This document shows positions 1 through 7,347 of a stretch of 64,000 bases of DNA, piece by piece. The DNA is from Streptomyces sp. NRRL S-1022. Lineage in GTDB: Bacteria; Actinomycetota; Actinomycetes; Streptomycetales; Streptomycetaceae. A program made the position numbers and the translations under genes. The stretch covers positions 124,001-188,000 of the forward strand of contig NZ_JOIU01000021.1 of NCBI RefSeq assembly GCF_000720135.1. Direction: 5' to 3'. Numbering within the stretch: the stretch's first letter is position 1; the number at the start of each line of letters is the position of its first letter. Under the pieces are notes generated by a model that saw only the letters and a list, made by a program, of their open reading frames with translations, searched no databases and was not told the origin of the DNA.

Positions 1-1
1 C

Positions 2-247
2 GTGCTGTCCGGCATCGGCTACTGGGACCGGCTGGTCGCCCTGGTGGAGTCGGGCGCGGTGAACCTGGACGCCCTCGTGGACCGGGTGTTCCCGCTCGAC
101 GACCTCGACGCCGCCTTCGCCCGCCTGGCGGACGGCGGGCGCGCCAGGCCCAAGGTCCTGGTCCGGGTCGACCCCGCGCCGCGGGACGCAGCGGGTTCCC
201 CGGCGCGGGCGGGCTCGCGCGATGCCGCGGTCGGGGCGCGCCGGTGA
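2..247 (+). CDS. MDR (zinc-binding) dehydrogenase, C-terminal part only
   Basis: Only the last 81 codons are in the window; the gene begins upstream. The sequence GYWDRLVALVESGAV followed by FPLDDLDAAFARLADG and PKVLVRV is the usual C-terminal end of medium-chain dehydrogenase/reductases, where the catalytic domain closes and the final strand (KVLVRV) packs back. The stop overlaps the next start in a GTGA, so it is probably translationally coupled to the exporter that follows. Substrate cannot be told from this part. The last 25 residues are an Ala/Arg/Gly-rich tail beyond the usual family end. Confidence 0.75.
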   Translation: MLSGIGYWDRLVALVESGAVNLDALVDRVFPLDDLDAAFARLADGGRARPKVLVRVDPAPRDAAGSPARAGSRDAAVGARR

Positions 248-1473
248 GCGAGGCGGTGTCGGCGGCCGCACCGGCCGGCATCGACGCACCGACGGCGGCA
301 CGGCTGGCCGTGCTGGCCGGTGCCACCTTCGTCTACGTCACCTTCGAGGTCTTCCCGGTCGGCCTCATCCACGACATCGCCGCGGACCTCGGGGTCGGCG
401 CCGGCCGCGTCGGACTCCTGATCAGCGGATACGCCGTCGTCGCCGCCGTCGTGACCATCCCGACCGTCGCCCTCGCCGCACGCGTCTCCCGTGCCGCGGC
501 ACTGGTGGTCTCCCTGCTGGTCCTGGTCGTCGCCGAGCTGCTCGCGGCGTCCGCCACGGGGTTCGCCATGATGGCTGCCAGCCGGGTCGCCGCGGCGCTG
601 ACCCACGGGGTGCTCTGGTCGCTGATCGCTCCGGCGGCCGCCACCCTGGTGCCCCGTGAACGGGTGGGGACCGCGACCGCCGTAGTGTTCGGCGGGTCCT
701 CGCTCGCGGCGATCGTGGGCAGCCCCGGCACCACGCTCGTCGGTGACCTCATCGGATGGCGGGCCACCGCGCTGCTTCTCGCGGCGGCCACGGTGGTGGT
801 GACCCTCGCGCTGGTCTGGGCCCTGCGACCGCGTCCGGCGGTGAGCGCGCCGGCACCCGGCGGCCCGGCGGACGCGCCGCCGGAGCCGCACGGCGCGGCG
901 GGCCCGGTGGACTGGTCCGGGGTCCTGACGCTGTGCGCCGTCGCGGTGGTGCTGATCGTCGCGCACTTCCTCACCTACACCTACTTCGCCGTCGTCGTCA
1001 CCGAGGTCACCGGGACGCCGGGTGCGGTGATCGCGCTGCTGGCCGTCTTCGGCGGCGCGGGGGCGGTGGGGACGTATCTGATCGGCCGCCACAACGACAG
1101 CGCTGCGCAGCGCGCCGCCGCGGTCACCATGGCGGCCTTCACCGCGGGGACCGGTCTGCTGGCCCTCGCGTGCGGTCCGGCTCCGACGGCCGTGCGCTGT
1201 GCGGTGGCCGTCGTCGCCGTAGCCGTGTGGGGCGGGGCGTTCGCCGCGGCGGGTCCCGTCTTCCAGACCGGGGTGATGCGCCTCGCGGGTGCGGACGCCG
1301 ACCGTGCGTCCTCCGTCTATGTCACCGGGTTCCAGATCGGTATCGCGGGGGGATCGGCGCTGGGCGCGTTCCTCCTCGGCCATCCGGTCGGCTGGCTCCC
1401 GCTGACCTCGACCGTACTGGCTACGGCGGTCCTGGTCACCGTGTTGGCCCTGCGCCCGGTACCCGGCTCGTGA
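244..1473 (+). CDS. MFS transporter (DHA1-like efflux protein)
   Basis: A 409-residue integral membrane protein with about twelve hydrophobic segments split by a central hydrophilic loop (residues about 195-225), typical of drug:H+ antiporter-1 major facilitators such as AraJ/chloramphenicol-resistance-like proteins. The first helix (VLAGATFVYVTFEVFPVGL) and the stretch LLISGYAVVAAVVTIPTVALAARVSR match the first cytoplasmic loop region of that family. The GTG start overlaps the stop of the upstream dehydrogenase. It sits with a second, related MFS gene and three acyltransferases, so export of an acylated product is a reasonable inference; the substrate is not visible in the sequence. Confidence 0.85.
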   Translation: MSEAVSAAAPAGIDAPTAARLAVLAGATFVYVTFEVFPVGLIHDIAADLGVGAGRVGLLISGYAVVAAVVTIPTVALAARVSRAAALVVSLLVLVVAELLAASATGFAMMAASRVAAALTHGVLWSLIAPAAATLVPRERVGTATAVVFGGSSLAAIVGSPGTTLVGDLIGWRATALLLAAATVVVTLALVWALRPRPAVSAPAPGGPADAPPEPHGAAGPVDWSGVLTLCAVAVVLIVAHFLTYTYFAVVVTEVTGTPGAVIALLAVFGGAGAVGTYLIGRHNDSAAQRAAAVTMAAFTAGTGLLALACGPAPTAVRCAVAVVAVAVWGGAFAAAGPVFQTGVMRLAGADADRASSVYVTGFQIGIAGGSALGAFLLGHPVGWLPLTSTVLATAVLVTVLALRPVPGS

Positions 1474-1505
1474 ACTGTTCAATAAGCCAGGCTCAGTGTC
1501 GAGCT

Positions 1506-1536
1506 GCTTGTATAGTGGACAAGCGACCATTAAAAT
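1506..1536 (+). promoter_or_regulatory. Promoter with overlapping inverted-repeat operator
   Basis: In an unusually A/T-rich patch after the first MFS gene, TTGTAT (1508-1513) and TAAAAT (1531-1536) are separated by exactly 17 bp, a good sigma-70-type promoter for the genes starting at 1580. An inverted repeat GCTTGT (1506-1511) / ACAAGC (1519-1524) with a 7-bp spacer covers the -35 element, as expected for a repressor site of the TetR or MarR kind. No regulator gene is visible next to it in the window. Confidence 0.55.
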
Positions 1537-1579
1537 AATCCCGAGTCCGATCAAGGGCTTCCGTCACGAGAGGCACTGC

Positions 1580-2809
1580 ATGCGGTCCCGTATGGCTGTC
1601 CTGATCCTGGCCATCTTCTGCGTCGGCACCGCCGAACTAGCGCCGAGCGGCATGCTGGGCGACCTGTCCAGGGACCTGTCCGTCAGCATCCCTACCGCGG
1701 GGCTCCTCGTGACCGTCTACGCCCTGACGGTCGTGGTCGGAGGGCCGCTCGTCACCGCGGCCACCACCAGGGTCCGCCGCAAGTACCTGCTCGTGGGGCT
1801 GCTGCTGGTCTCCGTCGCCGGCAACGTCGTCTCCAGCCTCGCCCCCACCTTCACCCTGCTGGTCGTGGGCCGGATGCTGACCGCCGTCATCCACGGCACC
1901 TTCCTCGCCGTGTGCGTCGTCATCGCGGGCAGCATGGCCGACGAGGGCAAGGAGGGATCGGCGATCGCCGGTACCCAGCTGGGCATCAACCTGGCCACCG
2001 TGCTCGGCGTGCCGCTGGGCACCCTGGTGGCCCAACAGCTGAACTGGCGGGCCACGTTCGGCAGCGTCGCCGTCCTCGCCCTGCTGGCCACCGTCCTCAT
2101 CCTGCTCGTCGTCCCCGACAGCGGCGGCGCCGGCGGCTCCTCGGCGGCACACGAGCTGCGCGTGTTCAGGAGGTGGCAGGTGATGGGCACCGTCCTGGCC
2201 ACCGTCCTGTGCTCGGGCGGCATGTTCACCCTGATCACCTACATGGTCCCGCTGCTCACCGACGTAGGGGACTTCCCGTCCGCCTGGGTGCCCGCCGTGC
2301 TCGTCGTCTACGGTCTGGGCTCCATCGCCGGCAACGCCATCGGCGGCCGGTGCGCCGACCGGTCCGTCGACGCGGCCGTGCTCGGGCTGTCCTCGGCACT
2401 GGCCGCGGTCTGCCTCCTGTACTGGGCCGCCGCGCCCTCCCCGGTGGGCGCCGCAGCCTTCCTGATCCTCTTCTCCATGGCGACCTTCGCCCTCATCCCC
2501 GGACTCCAGGCCAAGGTTCTCTCGGCTGCCGCGGACGCGCCGACGCTGTCCCTGACCGCCAACATGTCCGCCTTCGGGCTCGGCGCTGCTCTCGGCTCCT
2601 GGGCCGGCGGCCAGATCATCGATCAGGGCCTCGGTATCCGCACCGTCACGGTCGGTGCCGCGACGTTCACCGCCCTCGGTGCCCTGCTGATCCTGCAGAC
2701 CGTCCGCAGTGGCCGGCGCGGGCAGCGGGACGCCGGCGACCAGGACCGCAACGGCACGACGGAACGGCAGTCCGCCGACTGCGGATCCACCGCCGCGCCG
2801 ACCTCCTGA
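1580..2809 (+). CDS. MFS transporter (DHA1-like efflux protein)
   Basis: Second major facilitator, 409 residues from the ATG at 1580, which has GAGAGG 6 bp upstream; an earlier in-frame start at 1496 would lie inside the predicted promoter and is rejected. The N-terminus (MAVLILAIFCVGTAELAPSG) and the loop VTAATTRVRRKYLLVGLLL are typical of arabinose/drug efflux permeases. About twelve membrane segments are visible, with a short charged C-tail (residues after about 375). It is preceded by its own promoter and followed at 42 bp by the first acyltransferase gene, so it probably heads a transcription unit running to 8246. Related to, but clearly diverged from, the exporter at 244. Confidence 0.85.
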   Translation: MRSRMAVLILAIFCVGTAELAPSGMLGDLSRDLSVSIPTAGLLVTVYALTVVVGGPLVTAATTRVRRKYLLVGLLLVSVAGNVVSSLAPTFTLLVVGRMLTAVIHGTFLAVCVVIAGSMADEGKEGSAIAGTQLGINLATVLGVPLGTLVAQQLNWRATFGSVAVLALLATVLILLVVPDSGGAGGSSAAHELRVFRRWQVMGTVLATVLCSGGMFTLITYMVPLLTDVGDFPSAWVPAVLVVYGLGSIAGNAIGGRCADRSVDAAVLGLSSALAAVCLLYWAAAPSPVGAAAFLILFSMATFALIPGLQAKVLSAAADAPTLSLTANMSAFGLGAALGSWAGGQIIDQGLGIRTVTVGAATFTALGALLILQTVRSGRRGQRDAGDQDRNGTTERQSADCGSTAAPTS

Positions 2810-2851
2810 ACCGGCCTCCCGGCCCGCACCTTCTACGAGAAAGCCACTCCC

Positions 2852-4021
2852 ATGCCGAGCAACTCCCCGCCCGCCTCCAGACCCAAGCTTCCCTCGCTGA
2901 CCGGGCTGCGCTTCATCGCCGCCGCCCTGGTCTTCTTCTTCCACGCCTCACTGATCTTCATATCGATGAACCCCTTCGCCGACCCGGACCTGGCCGACGG
3001 CTTCCGGTGGCTGTTCAGCAAGGCCGGCTGGATGGGGGTGTCGTTCTTCTTCGTCCTGAGCGGCTTCGTGCTGACCTGGTCGGCCCGCCCCGGTGACACG
3101 GTCACCGGGTTCTGGCGGCGGCGCCTGCTGAAGATCTTCCCCAACCACGTCGTCACCTGGGCCCTTGCCATGCTCCTGTTCGCAGGATCGGCGGTCCCGG
3201 TCAAGGTGTGGCTGCCCAACCTCTTCCTGGTGCACTCGTGGTTCCCCGACCCGGCCGTCCACCTGAGCCTCAACGCCCCCGCCTGGTCGCTCTGCAGCGA
3301 GCTGCTCTTCTACCTGCTGTTCCCGTTCCTCCTGCGGCCGGTGCTGCGCATCAAGGAGCGCGCGCTGTGGGTGTGGGCGGCGGCCATGGTCGCCGGCATG
3401 CTGGCCGTGCAGCTGGTCACCGACTTCCTGGCGCCCGGCAGCCCCGCGGCGCCCGGCACCGATGTGACGGTCTGGCAGTTCTGGTTCGGTTACAACTTCC
3501 CGCCGGTGCGGATGTTCGAGTTCGTCCTCGGCATGATCCTGGCCCGGCTCGTGCTGGCCGGAGCCTTCCCCCGCATAGCGATCGTCCCGGCGGCCGTACT
3601 GTGCCTGGCCGGTTACGCCGCGGCGATGGCGGTGCCGTTCCTGTACGGCCTCAACCTGATGACCGTCGTGCCCATCTCCCTGCTGATCTGCGCGGTGGCG
3701 TACGCCGACGTCGAGGGCACCCCGACGGTGCTGCGCGGCCGTGCGATGCAGTGGCTCGGCGAGGTCTCCTTCGGCTTCTACCTCGCCCAGCAGATCGTGC
3801 TCTCCTTCGTGCGCACGAAGCTGATGGACGAGCGGACCGTCGCCACCCCGGTCGGCATCGCCGTGGTGGCAACCGAATTCGCCGGTGCGCTCGCCCTCGG
3901 CTGGCTGCTCCTGGTGTGCGTCGAACGCCCCGTCATGCGCCGCTGGGCCCGTCCCCGCAGGAAGACGGCGGAGCCCGCAGAGTCCTCCGCCGCCCCGCAG
4001 CAGCTCACCACCGCCTCCTGA
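2852..4021 (+). CDS. Acyltransferase 3 family O-acyltransferase (copy 1)
   Basis: A 389-residue multi-pass membrane protein of the acyltransferase-3 superfamily. The N-terminal LPSLTGLRFIAAALVFFFH carries the family's R-x10-H motif (Arg20, His31), and FWRRRLLKIFPNH is the basic cytoplasmic loop. About ten membrane segments follow. The opening motif resembles Streptomyces macrolide O-acyltransferases (MdmB/CarE/AcyA type), which transfer acetyl, propionyl or longer acyl groups from CoA to sugar or macrolide hydroxyls. It lies 14 bp before a second copy with long stretches of identical DNA. Acyl donor and acceptor are unknown; transfer to a small-molecule hydroxyl is inferred from family and context. 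Confidence 0.85.
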   Translation: MPSNSPPASRPKLPSLTGLRFIAAALVFFFHASLIFISMNPFADPDLADGFRWLFSKAGWMGVSFFFVLSGFVLTWSARPGDTVTGFWRRRLLKIFPNHVVTWALAMLLFAGSAVPVKVWLPNLFLVHSWFPDPAVHLSLNAPAWSLCSELLFYLLFPFLLRPVLRIKERALWVWAAAMVAGMLAVQLVTDFLAPGSPAAPGTDVTVWQFWFGYNFPPVRMFEFVLGMILARLVLAGAFPRIAIVPAAVLCLAGYAAAMAVPFLYGLNLMTVVPISLLICAVAYADVEGTPTVLRGRAMQWLGEVSFGFYLAQQIVLSFVRTKLMDERTVATPVGIAVVATEFAGALALGWLLLVCVERPVMRRWARPRRKTAEPAESSAAPQQLTTAS

Positions 4022-4035
4022 AGGGAAAGGCACCC

Positions 4036-5226
4036 ATGACCTCGCCGTCCCCCGTTGCCACCGACAGCAGCGCCGTTCCGAGTTACCGGACCAAGCTCCC
4101 ATCGCTGACCGGGCTGCGCTTCATCGCCGCCGCGCTGGTCTTCTTCTTCCACGCGACCTTCAGCGACCCGCCCATGAACCCGTTCGCCGACCAGAGCTGG
4201 GAGGAGGGCTTCCGGTGGCTGTTCAGCAAGGCCGGCTGGATGGGGGTGTCGTTCTTCTTCGTCTTGAGCGGCTTCGTGCTGACCTGGTCGGCCCGGCCCG
4301 GTGACACGCTGAGCGGGTTCTGGCGGCGGCGCCTGCTGAAGATCTTCCCCAACCACGTCGTCATGTGGGCGTTCGCCATGGTGCTGTTCGCCGGGGCGAC
4401 GACGCCGGTGTCCGCGTGGCTGCCGAACCTCCTCCTGATCCACTCCTGGTTCCCGCAGCACGGGACCTTCATCAGCGTGAACCCGCCGAGCTGGTCGCTC
4501 TGCAGCGAGCTGCTCTTCTACCTGCTGTTCCCGTTGCTGCTGCGGCCGGTGCTGCGCATCAAGAAGCGCGCGCTGTGGGTGTGGGCGGCGGCCATGGTCG
4601 CCGGCATGCTGGCCGTGCAGCTGGTCACCGACTTCCTGATGCCGCAGCACCCGCCGACCCCCGAGGGCTTCGGCGTCTCCCTGTGGGAGTTCTGGTTCGG
4701 TTACAACTTCCCGCCGGTGCGGATGTTCGAGTTCGTCCTCGGCATGATCCTGGCCCGCCTCGTGATGACCGGAGCCGCTCCCCGCGTCGGTATCGTTCCC
4801 GCCGCGCTGCTGTGCGTGGCCGGCTACGCCGCGGCGATGGCGGTGCCGTTCCTGTACGGCCTCAACCTGATGACGGTCATCCCCATCGCCCTGCTGATCT
4901 GCGCGGTGGCCCGTGCCGACATCGAGGGCACCCGGACGGTGCTGCGCGGCCGTGCGATGCAGTGGCTCGGCGAGGTCTCCTTCGGCTTCTACCTCGCCCA
5001 GTACGTGGTCATGTACTCCATCCGTACGTCGCTGATGGACGAGCGGCTCTTCAGCCCGCTGCCCGCCGTCCTCGTCCTCCTCGGCTTCTTCTTCGCGACC
5101 CTCCTGGCCGGCTGGCTGCTCCTGGTGTGCGTCGAACGCCCGGTCATGCGCCGCTGGGCCAGGCCGGCCGCGCGGACCACGGCGCCCCGGGACGAGGAAC
5201 CACAGCCCGTCCCGGCGCTGCACTGA
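4036..5226 (+). CDS. Acyltransferase 3 family O-acyltransferase (copy 2)
   Basis: Tandem paralogue of the gene at 2852, 396 residues from the ATG at 4036 (GAAGGGAAAGG upstream). The R-x10-H motif is present (Arg28, His39). Several blocks are identical or nearly so at DNA level to copy 1, for example 4213-4262 with 3004-3053 and 4566-4637 with 3360-3431, whereas the N-terminus, the segment around residues 115-140 and the region around residue 320 differ. This mosaic pattern suggests recent duplication and/or gene conversion with divergence limited to a few segments, which could be those that set acyl or acceptor choice (inference). Confidence 0.85.
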   Translation: MTSPSPVATDSSAVPSYRTKLPSLTGLRFIAAALVFFFHATFSDPPMNPFADQSWEEGFRWLFSKAGWMGVSFFFVLSGFVLTWSARPGDTLSGFWRRRLLKIFPNHVVMWAFAMVLFAGATTPVSAWLPNLLLIHSWFPQHGTFISVNPPSWSLCSELLFYLLFPLLLRPVLRIKKRALWVWAAAMVAGMLAVQLVTDFLMPQHPPTPEGFGVSLWEFWFGYNFPPVRMFEFVLGMILARLVMTGAAPRVGIVPAALLCVAGYAAAMAVPFLYGLNLMTVIPIALLICAVARADIEGTRTVLRGRAMQWLGEVSFGFYLAQYVVMYSIRTSLMDERLFSPLPAVLVLLGFFFATLLAGWLLLVCVERPVMRRWARPAARTTAPRDEEPQPVPALH

Positions 5227-5299
5227 CACCCGCCGCGCCTCCGGCCCTTCCGTGGCCGGCCCCGAGTTCCCCCTGTCACCCGCAAGTGAGGAGATTCCC

Positions 5300-6082
5300 G
5301 TGCCCACGATCGACGTCAACGGCACCCCCGTCCACTACACCGCCCAGGGCAACGGGCCCGGACTGCTGTTCGTGCACGGCACGGCCGCCGACGGCGAGAC
5401 CAACTGGGGTCATCTGCGCGAGCACTTCACCGAGCGCCACACCGTCATCACGCCCGACTACTCGGGCAGCGGCAAGACGCCTCTGCACGCCGACGACCTG
5501 AGCCTGGACGAGCTGGTCGACCAGGTGATCGGCGCCGCCCGGGCAGTGACCGACCAGCCCTTCGACATCGTCGGGTTCTCGCTCGGCGCGGTCGTCTCCG
5601 CGGCCGCCGCGGCCAAGTACCCCGAGATGGTCCGCCGTCTCGTCGTCATCAACGGCTGGGCCCGCAACGACGATCCGCGCCAGCAGCTCGCCGTCGATCT
5701 GTGGCGGCGGCTGCCGGACATCGACGCGGAAGCCTTCGCCGCGTACAGCGCGCTGCTGATCTTCTCGCCGCCCTTCCTCGCCGGTTTCGGCAGCGACGGG
5801 GTCAAGGCCACCGTGGCCGGCATCACGGCGGAGATCGGAACACTGCGCCAGATCGAGCTGGACCACCGGGTGGACATCAGCGCCCTCCTGCCCGCCATCG
5901 GCGCCCGCACACTCGTCGTCGGCTCCACCCGGGACCAGCTCATCCCCGTGGAGCACTCCCGCGAGATCCACCAGGCCATCGAGGGCAGCGAGTACGCCGA
6001 GCTGGAGAGCGGCCACATGGTCGTCTTCGAGAAGACCGCCGAACTGGTCCAGCTCGTCACCGAGTTCCTCGACCGGGACTGA
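5300..6082 (+). CDS. Alpha/beta fold hydrolase
   Basis: 260 residues from the GTG at 5300, chosen because GTGAGGAG lies just upstream and the protein then begins with the usual hydrolase strand (PTIDVNGTPVHY). The fold markers are clear: oxyanion HGTAADG near residue 26, nucleophile elbow GFSLGA with Ser94, an acidic residue in TRDQLIP, and His in ESGHMVV near the C-terminus. It is cytoplasmic (no signal peptide). It lies between acyltransferase genes, so hydrolysis of an ester or thioester linked to the same pathway is likely, but no specific substrate can be assigned. Confidence 0.85.
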   Translation: MPTIDVNGTPVHYTAQGNGPGLLFVHGTAADGETNWGHLREHFTERHTVITPDYSGSGKTPLHADDLSLDELVDQVIGAARAVTDQPFDIVGFSLGAVVSAAAAAKYPEMVRRLVVINGWARNDDPRQQLAVDLWRRLPDIDAEAFAAYSALLIFSPPFLAGFGSDGVKATVAGITAEIGTLRQIELDHRVDISALLPAIGARTLVVGSTRDQLIPVEHSREIHQAIEGSEYAELESGHMVVFEKTAELVQLVTEFLDRD

Positions 6083-6180
6083 CCCCGGCCGGCAGCCCGC
6101 CTGTGCGGCTGGAGCGGCCCCACCCGGCCCCTCCGGCCGCCCAGGCCGGCCCATATCCCGTCTTCCTCCGGAGAGACCCC

Positions 6181-7347
6181 TTGTCCATATCCGCCGAATC
6201 CAATGCGACAGCCACGGGGCGCGGCCCCCGACCGCGGCAGCGGGCCGTACACGGCCGGCTCCCCTCGCTGACCGGGCTGCGCTTCATCGCCGCCGTGCTG
6301 GTCTTCTGCTACCACTCCTCACTCGCCCTGCCCGCCCTGAACCCCTTCTCCTCACCCGACGTCGCCGATGGCTACCGGCACCTGTTCAGCAACGCCGGCT
6401 GGGCCGGAGTGAGCTTCTTCTTCATCCTGAGCGGCTTCGTGCTGACCTGGTCGGCCCGGGAGGGAGACCGGCCACGGCACTTCTGGCGCCGCCGGTTCTT
6501 CAAGATCTACCCCAACCACCTCGTGACCTGGGTCCTGGCCCTGGCACTGCTCTCCGGATCCACCACCCAGTGGTGGCAGGCAGTTCCCAACCTCGCCCTC
6601 GTCCACGCCTGGATCCCCGAGTTCACGGTCTTCCTCGGTGTGAACCCGCCCAGCTGGTCCCTCGCCTGCGAGCTCTTCTTCTACCTGTGCTTCCCGCTGT
6701 TCCTGCGCTGGATCAAGCGGATCCCGGCCGCACACCTGTGGCGCTGGGCCGCAGGAACCGCGGGCGCGGTGATCGCCGTACCGGCGCTGGCGTATCTGCT
6801 GCTGCCCGGTAACCCGCCGATGCCCGAGGGCTCCCCGGCGTCCGTCTGGCAGTACTGGAGCGTGTACATGCTCCCGCCGGTGCGCGCGCTGGACTTCGTG
6901 CTCGGCATGCTGATGGCCCGCATCGTCCTGACCGGCCGCAGGTTCCCCGTCCGGGCCCTGCCCGCCGCGCTCGCCTGTGTGGCGGCGTACGCCCTGTCCC
7001 TCCACATCCCGTGGCTCTACGCCCTCGACGCGGTCTTCGTCGTCCCCATGGCCCTGCTGATCCCCGCGGTCGCCCTCACGGACACCGCGGGACGGCCCTC
7101 CGTGCTGCGCAGCCGGCCGATGGTCTGGCTGGGTGAGGTGTCCTTCGCCTTCTACATGGTCCACCTCATCCTGCTGAACGTGTTCCGCGACGTCCTCGGC
7201 CCGGAACGCTACTTCGGGACCGCCGCGGGCGTCGGTGTGCTGCTCGCGCAGATGCTGCTGACGCTCGGTGCGGCATGGCTGCTGTTCGTCGGTGTGGAGA
7301 AGCCGGCCATGCGCTGGCTCGGACGGCCTCGCAAGGAGTCCTCGTGA
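6181..7347 (+). CDS. Acyltransferase 3 family O-acyltransferase (copy 3, TTG start)
   Basis: 388 residues from a TTG start at 6181, preceded by CCGGAGAG at good spacing; no ATG or GTG lies closer to the conserved start. It has the same LPSLTGLRFIAA opening and R-x10-H motif (Arg34, His45), the basic loop HFWRRRFFKIYPNH and about ten membrane helices. It is clearly homologous to the two upstream copies but much more diverged, so it is an older paralogue and not part of the recent duplication. Its stop overlaps the next GTG start (GTGA), pointing to coupled translation with the oxidoreductase. Confidence 0.85.
   Translation: MSISAESNATATGRGPRPRQRAVHGRLPSLTGLRFIAAVLVFCYHSSLALPALNPFSSPDVADGYRHLFSNAGWAGVSFFFILSGFVLTWSAREGDRPRHFWRRRFFKIYPNHLVTWVLALALLSGSTTQWWQAVPNLALVHAWIPEFTVFLGVNPPSWSLACELFFYLCFPLFLRWIKRIPAAHLWRWAAGTAGAVIAVPALAYLLLPGNPPMPEGSPASVWQYWSVYMLPPVRALDFVLGMLMARIVLTGRRFPVRALPAALACVAAYALSLHIPWLYALDAVFVVPMALLIPAVALTDTAGRPSVLRSRPMVWLGEVSFAFYMVHLILLNVFRDVLGPERYFGTAAGVGVLLAQMLLTLGAAWLLFVGVEKPAMRWLGRPRKESS

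Noticed and set aside
1496-1579. Earlier start for the second MFS gene
   Set aside because: It would place the promoter and inverted repeat inside the coding region; the ATG at 1580 has a proper ribosome site and gives the family's normal N-terminus.
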